From Pseudohongiella sp. O18 (lineage in GTDB: Bacteria; Pseudomonadota; Gammaproteobacteria; Pseudomonadales; Pseudohongiellaceae), in NCBI RefSeq assembly GCF_021729085.1, contig NZ_JAJSAR010000003.1, positions 1 through 64,000 of the forward strand: 64,000 nt of DNA, written 5' to 3'. Within the stretch, counting starts at the first letter, position 1. Every line of letters begins with the position of its first letter. The notes beneath the pieces were generated by a model. The model was not told the DNA's origin and ran no database searches. It was given only the letters and a program-made list of their open reading frames with translations. A program made the translations under genes and the position numbers. Below, piece by piece: positions 8,189-18,331 of the stretch.

Positions 8189-10795
8189 TCAGTGCAGACT
8201 GCCTGCCCCCTGCTTGCCGAATGTGAACCCGTCGGCGCCAACATCAATCGTGATCCGGTCACCTGGCAGGTACTCACCCTTTATCACACGCTGCGCCAGC
8301 GGGTTCTCGATCCAGTTTTGAATCGCTCGCTTTAGCGGTCGCGCACCGTAAACCGGGTCGTAACCAAGCTCGGCAATCCGGTCCAGCACCGCTGGCGACA
8401 CCTCGAGTCCAAGGTCGTTGTACTGCAGCCGCTTGCTCAGTGAGGCAATCTGGATATCCGCAATGCCCCTGATCTGTGAGGCCAGCAAGGGGTGGAAAAC
8501 CACCGTTTCGTCGATGCGGTTCACAAACTCCGGGCGGAAATGTCGCGTCACCACATTCATGACTTCATGCCGGGCCTGCTCATAGGCGTTCTCGTCCGAC
8601 GGATCCAGCAGCATCTCCTGAATGCGATCCGAACCCAGATTGGACGTCATTACAATTACCGTATTTCGGAAGTCCACCGTGCGACCGTGTCCATCAGTCA
8701 GGCGTCCGTCATCCAGCACCTGCAGAAGGATGTTGAATACGTCAGGGTGCGCCTTCTCCACCTCATCCAGTAACAGCACTGAATAGGGTCGGCGGCGGAC
8801 AGCTTCAGTCAGATAACCGCCCTCTTCATAACCCACATACCCCGGCGGCGCGCCGATCAACCTGGCAACTGAATGTTGTTCCATGAATTCGGACATATCG
8901 ATTCGGACCATCGCCTCCTCGGTATCGAACAGGAACTCGGCCAGCGCCTTGCACAACTCGGTTTTACCAACACCGGTCGGCCCCAGGAACAGAAATGAAC
9001 CGTTCGGACGGTTGGGATCCGACAGACCAGATCGGGAGCGGCGCACGGCATTGGCGACGGCAGATATGGCCTCCTCCTGCCCAATCACCCGACGGTGCAG
9101 AGCATGCTCCATTTCCAGCAGTTTCTGCTTGTCACTCTGCAGCATCTTCGAGACAGGGATCCCGGTCCAGCGCGACACGACATCCGCGATCTCTTCTTCC
9201 GTCACGCGGTTGCGCAACAGCTTCATCTCCATCATTTCCGCCTGGGTCGACATATCCAGCGTCTTCTCCAGATTGGGGATGATGCCGTACTGCAATTCAG
9301 ACATGCGCGCCAGGTCGCCCGCCCGGCGGGCGATTTCCAGATCAGCCCGGGCCTTTTCCAGATTACTCTTGATGGACTGAGTGCCTTGCACAGAAGCTTT
9401 CTCCGCTTTCCATATTTCTTCCAGATCGGCGTATTCTTTCTCTACCCTGGTAATATCGTCAGCCAGCTTTTCGAGTCGCTTCCTGGACGCCTCATCTTCT
9501 TCCTTCTTGAGAGCCTCGCGCTCGATCTTCAACTGGATCAGGCGTCGTTCCAGCTTGTCCATTTCCTCAGGTTTGGAGTCAATCTCCATACGGATAAGAC
9601 TGGCCGCCTCGTCGATCAGGTCGATAGCCTTGTCGGGCAACTGACGATCCGGAATGTAGCGCTGCGACAGCCGAGCTGCGGCGATGATGGCTGCGTCCGC
9701 AATCTGTACGCCATGGTGCACTTCGTAGCGCTCCTTGAGCCCGCGCAGAATGGCAATGGTGTCTTCCTCGGAAGGCTCCTCGACCAGCACTTTCTGGAAG
9801 CGTCGCTCCAGTGCGGCGTCCTTTTCAATGTACTGTCGATACTCATCAAGTGTTGTCGCGCCGACGCAATGCAATTCCCCGCGTGCCAGCGCCGGTTTCA
9901 GCATATTGCCTGCGTCCATGGCACCATCGGCTTTGCCGGCGCCGACCATGGTGTGAATTTCATCGATAAACAGAATGACAGAGCCTTCCTGCTTGGAGAG
10001 CTCATTCAACACTGCTTTCAGACGTTCTTCGAACTCGCCGCGGAACTTGGCCCCTGCAATCAGGGCGCCCATGTCCAGTGCCAGAATGCGCTTGTCTTTT
10101 AGACCTTCCGGCACCTCTCCGTTGACGATTCGCTGGGCAAGGCCTTCGACGATAGCAGTTTTGCCGACGCCGGGTTCACCGATCAGCACCGGGTTGTTCT
10201 TGGTCCGTCGCTGCAGCACCTGAATGGTTCGGCGAATTTCACTGTCACGGCCAATCACCGGATCCAGGTTGCCCTGCTCGGCACGCTCGGTGACATCGAT
10301 ACAATATTTTTGCAGCGCCTGAAATGCGTCTTCCGCACCAGCATCCGTCACTTTATCGCCGCCACGCAGATTGCGGATTGCATTTTCAAGTGCTTTTTCA
10401 CTGACGCCAAAGCTGTTCAGCAGTTTACCCATCTCGCCCTTATCGGACATGGCAGCAAGCAGGACGGTTTCACTGGAAATATATTTGTCACCGCCTTTTT
10501 GCGATATCTTGTCGGCCTGATTCAACAGGCGCCCGAGCTCGTTGGACATGGCAACGTCACCGCCGGTGCCTTCCACTGTCGGCAGGCGTTTGACGATGGC
10601 CTGCAAACCATCACGCAACTCCTGAATGTTAAAACCGGTCTGCGACAGCAGCGGCCGCACTGAACCACCGCGCTGATCAAGCAGCGCCAAAATCAGATGT
10701 ACGGGTTCAATGAAATTGTTGTCATTGCCCAGGGCCATGGACTGCGCATCCGCCAGGGCAGCCTGCAATTTACTGGTTAATTGATCCATTCTCAT
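8189..10795 (-). CDS. clpB: ClpB disaggregase
   Basis: This hexameric AAA+ chaperone rescues aggregated proteins with DnaK. From the start MRMDQLTSK at 10795 it is 868 residues (E. coli 857). It has the Clp N domain, NBD1 with Walker A GEPGVGKT near residue 205 and the DEIHT Walker B, the coiled-coil middle domain (about 410-525), and NBD2 with Walker A GPTGVGKT near residue 607. I reject an ATG 14 codons upstream: the 10795 start has GAGGTG in front and matches homologues. It follows pgeF on the same strand, as in E. coli, and has its own heat-shock-like promoter. Confidence 0.97.
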   Translation of the reverse strand: MRMDQLTSKLQAALADAQSMALGNDNNFIEPVHLILALLDQRGGSVRPLLSQTGFNIQELRDGLQAIVKRLPTVEGTGGDVAMSNELGRLLNQADKISQKGGDKYISSETVLLAAMSDKGEMGKLLNSFGVSEKALENAIRNLRGGDKVTDAGAEDAFQALQKYCIDVTERAEQGNLDPVIGRDSEIRRTIQVLQRRTKNNPVLIGEPGVGKTAIVEGLAQRIVNGEVPEGLKDKRILALDMGALIAGAKFRGEFEERLKAVLNELSKQEGSVILFIDEIHTMVGAGKADGAMDAGNMLKPALARGELHCVGATTLDEYRQYIEKDAALERRFQKVLVEEPSEEDTIAILRGLKERYEVHHGVQIADAAIIAAARLSQRYIPDRQLPDKAIDLIDEAASLIRMEIDSKPEEMDKLERRLIQLKIEREALKKEEDEASRKRLEKLADDITRVEKEYADLEEIWKAEKASVQGTQSIKSNLEKARADLEIARRAGDLARMSELQYGIIPNLEKTLDMSTQAEMMEMKLLRNRVTEEEIADVVSRWTGIPVSKMLQSDKQKLLEMEHALHRRVIGQEEAISAVANAVRRSRSGLSDPNRPNGSFLFLGPTGVGKTELCKALAEFLFDTEEAMVRIDMSEFMEQHSVARLIGAPPGYVGYEEGGYLTEAVRRRPYSVLLLDEVEKAHPDVFNILLQVLDDGRLTDGHGRTVDFRNTVIVMTSNLGSDRIQEMLLDPSDENAYEQARHEVMNVVTRHFRPEFVNRIDETVVFHPLLASQIRGIADIQIASLSKRLQYNDLGLEVSPAVLDRIAELGYDPVYGARPLKRAIQNWIENPLAQRVIKGEYLPGDRITIDVGADGFTFGKQGAGSLH

Positions 10796-10866
10796 AGCAT
10801 CACCTCGATTGGCATGCGGAAGCGAGAGGCTGGGCACGCCGGATTACTAACTTCGTTGCCAATAAA

Positions 10867-10894
10867 GATTGCGGTGACACGGGGGAATTTCAAG
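10867..10894 (-). promoter_or_regulatory. Heat-shock (sigma-32-like) promoter of clpB
   Basis: CTTGAAA (10894-10888) matches the sigma-32 -35 element exactly and is followed after 13 bases by CCGCAATC (10874-10867), a partial match to CCCCATNT. It lies between pgeF and clpB, about 70 bases upstream of the clpB start, where enterobacterial clpB also has a heat-shock promoter. Confidence 0.5.
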
Positions 10895-10915
10895 TAGGCC
10901 GCTCCCCAACAAGCG

Positions 10916-11737
10916 TCAAGTAGCGGATTGTTTGATGTAAATCACACTCGCCATGCGTCCGGTGACACCATCGCGACGGTAGGAAAAAAAGTGGGTATCG
11001 TCACAAACGGTACACAAACCGCCGCCATGGACGGCTTCAACGCCAACAGCACGTAGCCTGATTCTGGCGACCTGGTATATGTCCATCATCCACTTGTCGG
11101 GGTGCTGCGGGCTGCGTAAGAAGCTGTCCGCGATCTTAGAGCGCTGGGTGGTGCTTTCGGCCCGGCCCAGAAAGGCCTCTCTTACTTCGTCGCCCACCTC
11201 AAAGTGGCAGGCAGCGATGGCCGGCCCCAGCCAGGCCAGAAGTTTGCCTGGATCCACCGGCAGGCTGGCGACAGTATTTTCCAGTATCCCATCCAGCAGT
11301 CCGCGCCAGCCTGCGTGCGCTACCGCTGCGACCGAGCCCTGCTGATCCGCTATGAACACCGGCAGACAATCCGCAGTCATTACAAGTGCCGCCGCGCCAG
11401 GTGTCGACACCCACGCTGCGTCAGCCTCCGGAACCTCATCATCGATAGTGGCTGCGTCAATAACACGCGTGCCGTGCACCTGTTTCATCCAGCCCAGCCG
11501 CAATCCCGCCGGCAGTTGTTCCGCCAACAGGTCCCGGTTTGCTGACACGTGTACAGGATCATCATCAACATGAGTACCAAGATTAAGCCCGCAATACGGC
11601 CCAACACTGACACCGCCCTGTCGCGAAGTTACCAGCGCACAGACTGAGTCGGGCGCTGGCCACTGCGGCACCAGCCAGCAAACCTGGCCGTCCTCACTGT
11701 GTTGCCAGAGCTCCCGGTCATCATCTGCCACGCGCAT
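10916..11737 (-). CDS. pgeF: PgeF/YfiH, laccase-domain peptidoglycan editing factor
   Basis: Proteins of this family (DUF152) have been linked to removal of wrongly incorporated serine from peptidoglycan precursors, and homologues act on purine nucleosides. The metal-site residues are visible as His88 (KQVHGTRV), Cys124 (TADCLPV) and His141 (AVAHAGWRG). The protein is 273 residues, about 30 longer than in E. coli, mainly at the N-terminus. Its start overlaps the rluD end by 17 bases, so translational coupling is likely. The order rluD-pgeF-clpB is conserved in gammaproteobacteria. Confidence 0.92.
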   Translation of the reverse strand: MRVADDDRELWQHSEDGQVCWLVPQWPAPDSVCALVTSRQGGVSVGPYCGLNLGTHVDDDPVHVSANRDLLAEQLPAGLRLGWMKQVHGTRVIDAATIDDEVPEADAAWVSTPGAAALVMTADCLPVFIADQQGSVAAVAHAGWRGLLDGILENTVASLPVDPGKLLAWLGPAIAACHFEVGDEVREAFLGRAESTTQRSKIADSFLRSPQHPDKWMMDIYQVARIRLRAVGVEAVHGGGLCTVCDDTHFFSYRRDGVTGRMASVIYIKQSAT

Positions 11738-12683
11738 CTTCCTGCAAGGTGTTGATCAGTATCTGCATGTCCTCGGGCAATGGCACCTCCCAGCTGACTT
11801 CTTCACCGTTGGCGGGGTGTAAGAATCCAAGTCTGGCTGCATGCAGGGCCTGTCTGTGGAATCCGCGCAACTGCTCGGCCAGGGCCGGTGTCGCGCCGGA
11901 TGGTATATGCAAACGACCACCATACAGTGGGTCACCAACCAGCGGATAACGGATATGCGCCATGTGTACCCGTATCTGGTGGGTACGGCCGGTTTCCAGC
12001 TGCAGCTGCACATGGGTGTGCGCTTTGAATCTTGAAATCACGCGATAGTGTGTGACGGCCTCTTTGCCACTTTCGGTTACTGCGCGTTTTTTCCGGTGCA
12101 CCGGATGACGTCCCAGCGGCTCGTCAACGCAGCCGCCGGCTGTCAGCACACCGCAGACAACTGCCTGATACTGGCGCGTCACCTCACGGCGCTGCAACTG
12201 CCTGACCAGCCGGTGATGTGCCGGCAGGGTCTTGGCGACCACCATCAGCCCGGTTGTATCCTTGTCCAGTCGATGCACAATCCCGGCACGCGGGATATTG
12301 TGCAGTTCCGGGCAGTGGTGAAGCAGACCATTCATCAGGGTGCCGGAGCGATTGCCGGCAGCAGGGTGAACCACGGTGCCTGCGGCCTTGTTGATGACCA
12401 GGACTGATTCATCTTCATACACGATATTGAGCTCGATCGGCTCAGCCTGCCATTCGCTGGCCTCCTCTGCTACCGGCTCAGCGCGTAGCTCCAGCACATC
12501 GCCAGTCAGCAGCCGGTCTTTGGATCGACGCTCCTGTCCGTTGACGCGCAGCACGCCGTCCTTGATCCACTGCTGCAGTCGACCCCGCGAATAGTCATTG
12601 AACAAATTCGCAGCAATCTGGTCCAAGCGGGAGCCATCAAGCTCTTCGGGAACGGTGGCGCTAAGATTAATTGTATCGGTCAT
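11721..12683 (-). CDS. rluD: RluD, 23S rRNA pseudouridine synthase
   Basis: It should make pseudouridines 1911, 1915 and 1917 in helix 69 of 23S rRNA. An N-terminal S4 RNA-binding domain (about residues 17-80) precedes the RluA-type catalytic domain. The catalytic Asp140 is in the HRLDKDTTG motif, one residue off E. coli Asp139. Length is 320 residues against 326 in E. coli. It is divergent from bamD across 111 bases, the arrangement seen in E. coli. Confidence 0.96.
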   Translation of the reverse strand: MTDTINLSATVPEELDGSRLDQIAANLFNDYSRGRLQQWIKDGVLRVNGQERRSKDRLLTGDVLELRAEPVAEEASEWQAEPIELNIVYEDESVLVINKAAGTVVHPAAGNRSGTLMNGLLHHCPELHNIPRAGIVHRLDKDTTGLMVVAKTLPAHHRLVRQLQRREVTRQYQAVVCGVLTAGGCVDEPLGRHPVHRKKRAVTESGKEAVTHYRVISRFKAHTHVQLQLETGRTHQIRVHMAHIRYPLVGDPLYGGRLHIPSGATPALAEQLRGFHRQALHAARLGFLHPANGEEVSWEVPLPEDMQILINTLQEDARGR

Positions 12684-12794
12684 GGTAAAACTGAGGCCTC
12701 TGCGCCCTTGGGTTCTGTGGCACTGATGTGGTTAAATAGTCGACTGCAACCAGACATTATAGTCTGTTTTGAATGTTTTTGAGGTGTCTACCGC

Positions 12795-13832
12795 GTGCGA
12801 GTCCTGCTGCTATTTACGTTACTTCTGAGTCTGGCGTCCTGTTCCCTGTTTAACAGCGAGGAACGTGACGAGTTTGCCAATCTGTCGACAGAAGAGCAAT
12901 TCTATCGCACCGCCAACAGGCAGCTGAACTCTTCCAACTTCAGCGCTGCCGTGCGCACCTACCAGGCGCTGGAGTCGCGATTCCCGTTCGGCCAGTTTGC
13001 CTCTCAGGCCCAACTGGAGCTGGTCTACGCGCATTACCGAAGTGGTAATCTGGAAGGCGCCAGGGCTGCCGCGGATCGATTTATACGTCTGCACCCCGAT
13101 CACCCCAGCATAGACTACGCCTATTATCTGAAAGGCGTCGCCAGCTTTTCTGAGAACACCGGTTTCATGAGCCGTTTCCTGCCAACGGATCAGTCCAAGC
13201 GGGATATCAGCCGGGCTCGCGATGCATTTAACGAGTTTTCCATTCTGCTGTCGCTTTACCCGGACAGTGATTATGCGGCTGATGCCCGGGCGCGCATGAT
13301 CTATTTGCGCAACAACCTGGCTATCCATGAAATCCACGTTGCCAACTATTATCTTGAGCGTCGTGCCTACATTGCCGCGCTTAACCGCGCCAGATATGTG
13401 GTTGAGAACTTTCAGGGCTCACCGGCGGTAGCCGATGCCGTATCCATTATGGTCGAGTGTTACCTGCGTCTTGGCCTGAACGACCTTGCTGATACCTCAC
13501 TCGCGCTGCTGCGAACCAACTTCCCGGATCATGCATCGCTGGACAGCGATGGTGACTTTATAGTCCGCAATCATGTCACAGACCCTTCACTGCTATACAT
13601 GGTCAGTTTTGGTCTGCTCGGCAGCAACGTCGATGACACACCGCTAGCACCCACGCAGCGCCCCCAGCGTTCTATTGAGCCAGACACGACGGGACTGGAG
13701 TCTGGTCGTTCGCTGCTGAATATTCTGACGTTTGGACGCTTCGGACGCGGCGCCGACGAGCGAGTGCTGCCAACCGAGCCACCGCCCGGCACACCTTCTG
13801 AACCCGTACCTGGGACTCCCGGTCAGCCTTGA
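12795..13832 (+). CDS. bamD: BamD, outer-membrane assembly lipoprotein, with C-terminal extension
   Basis: This essential member of the BAM complex links BamA to BamC/E during insertion of outer-membrane proteins. It starts at GTG (GAGG ten bases upstream) and has a lipobox LASC with Cys16. Five TPR-like repeats follow ([16 protein letters not shown] and similar). At 345 residues it is about 100 longer than E. coli BamD. The extra C-terminal part, from about residue 250, is unrelated to TPR and ends in a tail rich in proline and glycine. The stop overlaps the gmhA stop on the other strand. Confidence 0.93.
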   Translation: MRVLLLFTLLLSLASCSLFNSEERDEFANLSTEEQFYRTANRQLNSSNFSAAVRTYQALESRFPFGQFASQAQLELVYAHYRSGNLEGARAAADRFIRLHPDHPSIDYAYYLKGVASFSENTGFMSRFLPTDQSKRDISRARDAFNEFSILLSLYPDSDYAADARARMIYLRNNLAIHEIHVANYYLERRAYIAALNRARYVVENFQGSPAVADAVSIMVECYLRLGLNDLADTSLALLRTNFPDHASLDSDGDFIVRNHVTDPSLLYMVSFGLLGSNVDDTPLAPTQRPQRSIEPDTTGLESGRSLLNILTFGRFGRGADERVLPTEPPPGTPSEPVPGTPGQP

Positions 13833-13838
13833 GCTGAC
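13822..13838. terminator. Shared hairpin at the bamD/gmhA convergent ends
   Basis: GTCAGC (13822-13827) pairs with GCTGAC (13833-13838) around CTTGA. The bamD stop (13830-13832) is in the loop and the gmhA stop (13823-13825) is in the left arm. On the plus strand GGGTAGTTTT follows, so it could end bamD transcripts; there is no T run for the gmhA direction. Confidence 0.5.
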
Positions 13839-14422
13839 GGGTAGTTTTCCGGAAAGAAACGGCGTTCAATCAGTTCTATCAGGATGTGAATAATCTTGAT
13901 GTGAACTTCCTGCACCCGGTCCGCATAGCGACTGGCACCGGCGCTGATATCAACCGTGGCCAGTGTGCCCAGTACTGAACCGGGCTTCCCGGTAAGACTG
14001 ACCACAGCTATACCCGACTCTCTTGCGTACTCCGCCGCACGGATGACATTTTTGCTGGTGCCACTGGTGCTGATCGCAAGCAGGCAGTCGCCGGATCGAG
14101 CACGTCCCTGCAGATATCGGGAAAAAATATGTTCATACCCAAAGTCGTTGGCCACACAGCTGATATGCCCGGGATCGCTGATCGCCGTAGCTGACAGCGC
14201 CGCCCGATTATCACGGTAGCGCCCGGTGAGCTCTTCAGCGAAATGCATGGCGTCACTCATTGACCCGCCGTTACCGCAGCTGTAGATCGCCTTGTCCTGC
14301 GACAGTGCAGCTATCAGCACTTCTGCGGCATCCGCAATTGCCTGAATATTGGTTTCATCAGAAAGAAAGTTTCCCAGATAAGCCTGAGAGTCAGTCAGGG
14401 TGTCACGGATTATCGTGTGCAT
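13823..14422 (-). CDS. gmhA: GmhA, phosphoheptose isomerase
   Basis: This SIS-domain enzyme converts sedoheptulose 7-phosphate to heptose 7-phosphate, the first step to the ADP-heptose of the lipopolysaccharide core. The GmhA signature [22 protein letters not shown] is nearly intact, with metal ligands His60 and Glu64 and a C-terminal QEVHIK helix supplying the other ligands. DiaA, the paralogous DnaA-binding SIS protein, lacks this HFAEEL context, so GmhA is the better call. Length is 199 against 192 in E. coli. It lies 63 bases after nadE on the same strand. Confidence 0.9.
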   Translation of the reverse strand: MHTIIRDTLTDSQAYLGNFLSDETNIQAIADAAEVLIAALSQDKAIYSCGNGGSMSDAMHFAEELTGRYRDNRAALSATAISDPGHISCVANDFGYEHIFSRYLQGRARSGDCLLAISTSGTSKNVIRAAEYARESGIAVVSLTGKPGSVLGTLATVDISAGASRYADRVQEVHIKIIHILIELIERRFFPENYPSAQG

Positions 14423-14485
14423 ATGCAGTGTCTACCTGTCATACCTGGTGAGTGGTCTGTAGCCGCTGGCCAGCGCGAATAGGCA

Positions 14486-16141
14486 TCAATCGCCAATTTT
14501 CCAGCCGTGTGTCAGTGGATAGCGCCTGTCCCGTCCAAACGCACGCTCCGTCAATCGTACGCCAATTGGCGCCTGACGGCGCTTGTACTCATTGATATCA
14601 ATAAGGCGGAGCACACGATAGACTTCATCACGATCCTGTCCACTGCGAATGATGGCCTCCGCACTCATGTCCTGTTCCACATACATGGCCATGATCGCAT
14701 CCAGTCGATCGTAAGGTGGCAGGTTATCATCGTCGCGCTGATCCGGAGCAAGCTCAGCCGACGGAGGACGATCGATGACCCCCTGGGGAATGATGTCAGT
14801 CTCCCCTGCTTCTGCAGCCACTTCGTTACGATAGCGGGCCAGTCTGTATACCAGCGTCTTGCTGGCATCCTTCAGCACACTAAAGGCGCCCACCATGTCT
14901 CCGTAGAGCGTGCAGTAACCGACCGCCAGCTCACTCTTGTTGCCGGTAGTCACCACCAGTGCACCTTTTTTGTTTGAAATCGCCATCAGCAAAGTGCCGC
15001 GGCAGCGCGCCTGAATATTCTGTTCCGTCAGGTCGGGAGGCATACCTGCGAACTCCGCTGCCAGGGCGGCTTCAAACGCACGGTAAATGTCATTGATGGC
15101 AATGATCTGATAGTCCACACCCAGCCGTGTGGCCTGCTGCTCGGCGAGCTGCAGGCTCAGTGGCGAAGTATAATCGTAGGGCATCATCACAGCGCTGACA
15201 TTCTCTGCTCCCAGCGCGTCAACCGCGACAGCCAGCGTGAGTGCTGAATCGATACCCCCAGAGAGTCCAAGCAAAACTTTTTTGAAGCCATTCTTGCGCA
15301 GGTAATCACGCAGCCCCAGCGCCATCGCCTGATAGCATCGACTTTCTATGCCTGGCAGTGCAGTTGTTGCCGTCAGTGGATTGGCGAACGTGACCGCATC
15401 GGCCTCAACATTAAGGGCCACAGGGATCAGCGCTTCAGCAAATGCCGGACCACAAACCTGAACCTCGCCGGACGCGTCAGCAATCATGGAGTTGCCGTCG
15501 AATACCAGCTCATCCTGCCCACCAACCTGATTGACATATACGATCGGCATCGCCGCGCTGGCAGCACGATCTGCCAGCAAGGCCAGCCGGCGTTCCATCT
15601 TGTCCAGATGAAATGGCGAGGCATTGATATTGATCATCAGAGCCGCACCCGCCTGCGCAGCCTGCCGGGTAGGTCCCGCCTCCCAGATATCCTCACAAAT
15701 GGTGAATGCCGTTTTCACACCTTCTATGTCTACCAGACAGGGGGCGTCACCGGCACTGAAGTAGCGCCGCTCGTCAAACACCTGATAATTTGGCAGGCAC
15801 TGCTTTCGATAGATGGCCTGGATACCACCACCGTGAATGACAGCAAGCGCATTAAATAACCGCCCCTGCTCGTAAAGCGGAAAACCGATCACCAGCCAGG
15901 CCGGCAGGGCTGCCTCACATATTTTCGCCAGGGCATCATCAACACGCGTCGCCAGCGCGGGCCTCAACAGCAGGTCCTCCGGCGGGTATGCGGTCAGCGC
16001 CAGCTCCGGGTAAACCACAACATCGGCCTGGTGCTCAGCAATCGCCTGTTTTGCCGTATCCAGAACGCGATCAGCGTTGCCGGCGATATCGCCTGCCAAT
16101 AAATTCAACTGGGCCATTACCAGCCTGAGCTGTCTTGCCAT
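14486..16141 (-). CDS. nadE: Glutamine-dependent NAD synthetase
   Basis: It amidates nicotinate adenine dinucleotide to NAD. The N-terminal nitrilase-type glutaminase domain (residues 1-260) has the Glu46, Lys113, Cys149 triad (VVYPELALT, YRKQCLPN, FTICEDIW). The C-terminal synthetase domain has the ATP-binding PP-loop GLSGGIDSA near residue 292. The 551 residues fit the two-domain glutamine-using form rather than the short ammonia-using E. coli enzyme. It starts 21 bases after the thiO end, so thiO-nadE-gmhA may be one transcript. NadD of the same pathway lies at 52.4 kb. Confidence 0.96.
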   Translation of the reverse strand: MARQLRLVMAQLNLLAGDIAGNADRVLDTAKQAIAEHQADVVVYPELALTAYPPEDLLLRPALATRVDDALAKICEAALPAWLVIGFPLYEQGRLFNALAVIHGGGIQAIYRKQCLPNYQVFDERRYFSAGDAPCLVDIEGVKTAFTICEDIWEAGPTRQAAQAGAALMININASPFHLDKMERRLALLADRAASAAMPIVYVNQVGGQDELVFDGNSMIADASGEVQVCGPAFAEALIPVALNVEADAVTFANPLTATTALPGIESRCYQAMALGLRDYLRKNGFKKVLLGLSGGIDSALTLAVAVDALGAENVSAVMMPYDYTSPLSLQLAEQQATRLGVDYQIIAINDIYRAFEAALAAEFAGMPPDLTEQNIQARCRGTLLMAISNKKGALVVTTGNKSELAVGYCTLYGDMVGAFSVLKDASKTLVYRLARYRNEVAAEAGETDIIPQGVIDRPPSAELAPDQRDDDNLPPYDRLDAIMAMYVEQDMSAEAIIRSGQDRDEVYRVLRLIDINEYKRRQAPIGVRLTERAFGRDRRYPLTHGWKIGD

Positions 16142-16162
16142 ATCGTGCCTGTCTCCGGGGTA

Positions 16163-17347
16163 CTAACGGTGCTGTGTTCGCGGTTGCGCGCTATTGTCAG
16201 CGATAATCGAATGCGAGGCAAAACTTGTGTTTGCCAGGCGATGAGCCGGGTCATAGGGACGCGGGTCAATTTTTGGTCGCCTGCCTGTTACCAGGTCCGC
16301 CAGCAAAGCCGCCGAGGCCGGCGCCAGAACCAGTCCATTACGGTAGTGGCCAGCATTGATCGAGAGATTCTTGAAGCCGGGCAATGCACCAATAAACGGA
16401 ACGCCCCGCGGAGCCCCAGGCCTGAGGCCGGCCCAGTGGTTTACGATCGGAACATCGGCAAGCGCGGGCAACATCCGTTCTGCTGAGATTTTTAAACTCT
16501 CATACGCCTGCTGGGTGGTTGTCTTGTCGAAGCCTGCTGCCTCCAGCGTGCTGCCGATAAGTATATGATTGTCGCGCCGGGGAATCAGATAGCGTCCCTG
16601 ATTCAGAACGATACCTCTCAGCAGCTGCCGATCTGCCCTGTACAGCATCATCTGACCCTTGACCGGTTCGATGGGAACGTTGAGGCCCGCAGCCTTGAGC
16701 AGTGAGCCCGCCCAGGCACCTGCTGTGATTACAACGTGGCTTGCCGTGAGAGACTTCTTCTGTCCGCCCACGTTGGCGCTTACACTTTGAACTGTGCCGC
16801 CGGTGTGGTTCAGGCCAAGCACTTCGCAGTTCTCCGTTATGGTTGCCGAGGCATGCTGCCGAAGCCATTGATGCAAGGCTTTTAACAGCCGGGGATTGCG
16901 AATGTTGGCCACCTTTGGCATTGCCAGCGCCTGTGTGAACCCCTCGGCAAGTGCGGGCTCGTGCCGATAAACGTGATCTGCCTGCCACAGGCTCATCTGC
17001 CGCCCAAATCGACTGGCCCAATCAAGTGCCTCAACGTGGTCCTCGGCGTCCAGCATCAGCAGTCCACACTCATTGAGTTCCGGATCAATACCGGTTTCTG
17101 CGTACAGACTGCCAGCCAGTGACGGGTAGGCGTCCTGGGCCTGATTGGCCAGAGCCGATACCGCATCCTCGTAACGCCATGGATAAAGTGGTGAAACGAT
17201 ACCACCACCAGCCCAGGATGCCTCTGCACCTATCCGGCCGCGCTCCACCAGATGCACGGTCGCACCTGCCAGTACCAGCTCACGCGCAACCAGCAATCCG
17301 GATATGCCGCCTCCGCAAATCAGAAAATCAGACACAGCACCACCCAT
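16163..17347 (-). CDS. thiO: ThiO-type glycine oxidase (FAD-dependent)
   Basis: This flavoenzyme oxidises glycine to iminoglycine for assembly of the thiazole ring of thiamine. The FAD dinucleotide-binding motif is at residues 7-37 (LICGGGISGLL, then VERGRIGAEASWAGGGI). The closing GLRPGAPRG and HYRNGLVLAP stretches near the C-terminus are typical of ThiO/DAO oxidases. Length is 394 against a usual 360-370. No other thiamine gene is nearby and I see no TPP riboswitch in the 64 bases upstream. A different D-amino-acid oxidase specificity cannot be excluded. Confidence 0.82.
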   Translation of the reverse strand: MGGAVSDFLICGGGISGLLVARELVLAGATVHLVERGRIGAEASWAGGGIVSPLYPWRYEDAVSALANQAQDAYPSLAGSLYAETGIDPELNECGLLMLDAEDHVEALDWASRFGRQMSLWQADHVYRHEPALAEGFTQALAMPKVANIRNPRLLKALHQWLRQHASATITENCEVLGLNHTGGTVQSVSANVGGQKKSLTASHVVITAGAWAGSLLKAAGLNVPIEPVKGQMMLYRADRQLLRGIVLNQGRYLIPRRDNHILIGSTLEAAGFDKTTTQQAYESLKISAERMLPALADVPIVNHWAGLRPGAPRGVPFIGALPGFKNLSINAGHYRNGLVLAPASAALLADLVTGRRPKIDPRPYDPAHRLANTSFASHSIIADNSAQPRTQHR

Positions 17348-17411
17348 CGATCTGCGGAAGAGCTGCTATAGTTTTATTTGACCACATACTAGTCATGCCG
17401 GGAGTTCATGG

Positions 17412-17984
17412 ATGAGGACCCACTGCAGCCGGGTGTACCGGCGTCACGCGATTGAGTTTCGACAATCAGGCGTAAACCTGCTGGAGATCATGATCTGCAC
17501 CGTGATTATAACAATAATGCTGCAGTTTTCCCTTCCAGCCTCACAATGGCTTCTGAGAGATGAGAGCGAGAGAGTGATTTCGCAGGCTGCCGAGATGATA
17601 CAGCTGGCACGCAGCCATGCCATCCGTTCCGACCTGGCTGTCACGCTGTGCCCTGCACGGTTTGAAGGTTGCGGAGCTGACTGGAACCTGGGGATCGTAC
17701 TGGTTTCCGACGGTGAGCAGGTGCACAGACAGGACTGGACGGCAGTTCACGGCACGGTTCACTGGCGCAGCTTCGGTGCGTCGAATCGTCTGGAGTTTGA
17801 TACAACAGGTGCGCTGCTTCATCAGAATGGCAGTTTGATGTGGTGTCCGCTCCAAACTGATGCCGGCTCTCCTCACCAGCTGGTAATAAACGGCGCAGGT
17901 CGCATTCGACTGGCAGAAGACTCAGACGGCGACGGCTGGCGCGAGGATGGTGCTGGCAATCCACTCGATTGCGACGATGTCTGA
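17412..17984 (+). CDS. FimT/GspH-like minor type IV pilin
   Basis: A class-III prepilin signal is clear: a 20-residue basic leader ends in Gly20, followed by VNLLE with the +5 glutamate and a hydrophobic helix of about 20 residues. The globular part contains four cysteines and a Ca-loop-like DSDGDGWREDGAG near the end. This fits the FimT/FimU/GspH family, which primes type IV pili or takes part in DNA uptake. It is transcribed against the pilV-pilW-pilX-like genes, with which it converges across 20 bases. Which pilus it serves is not shown in this window. Confidence 0.75.
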   Translation: MRTHCSRVYRRHAIEFRQSGVNLLEIMICTVIITIMLQFSLPASQWLLRDESERVISQAAEMIQLARSHAIRSDLAVTLCPARFEGCGADWNLGIVLVSDGEQVHRQDWTAVHGTVHWRSFGASNRLEFDTTGALLHQNGSLMWCPLQTDAGSPHQLVINGAGRIRLAEDSDGDGWREDGAGNPLDCDDV

Positions 17985-18004
17985 CCGAAGTCTTGTTGAT
18001 TCCG

Positions 18005-18331
18005 CTACGGCTTGCTAACGCCAGCGGCTTTACATTTCACCAGGACTTCAGACAGCAAGGCCTCACGATTAGCCACAAAGCTGTCGGCCTCCCACGGGGT
18101 CTCACCGGCTATGTTCTCGCCTCTTTCGCCATGATCTTGAGAAGCCAGTTCGACCACACAGAACCCTTTGGCATGTAACAGGTTGAACACTTTACGGTGG
18201 GTCAGGACTGCCGATGCCAGAGTTGCCTGAACCATCAAAGCAAGGGCTAGACTCAGGATCAGACACAGCGGCAACACCGCGCCCAGCTGCCTGCGGGAGT
18301 GGAATTGCCGATGCCAGTTTTTCGGGCTCAC
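18005..18331 (-). CDS. Small PilX-like minor pilin or pilus-assembly protein
   Basis: This is a 108-residue protein with a short basic N-terminus, then a hydrophobic helix (about residues 15-45; GAVLPLCLILSLALALMV). It follows a PilW-like gene with a 4-base ATGA overlap, the position normally held by pilX. The motif R-QLGAVLP replaces the PilX consensus G-x-x-L-(V/I), and there is no glutamate at +5; PilX proteins also often lack it. It is shorter than PilX (usually 150-200), so a reduced or truncated PilX is my best guess. Confidence 0.5.
   Translation of the reverse strand: MSPKNWHRQFHSRRQLGAVLPLCLILSLALALMVQATLASAVLTHRKVFNLLHAKGFCVVELASQDHGERGENIAGETPWEADSFVANREALLSEVLVKCKAAGVSKP

Noticed and set aside
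9095-10102. A 335-codon open frame on the plus strand
   Set aside because: It is antisense to the clpB AAA domain; the protein sequence shows no recognisable fold.
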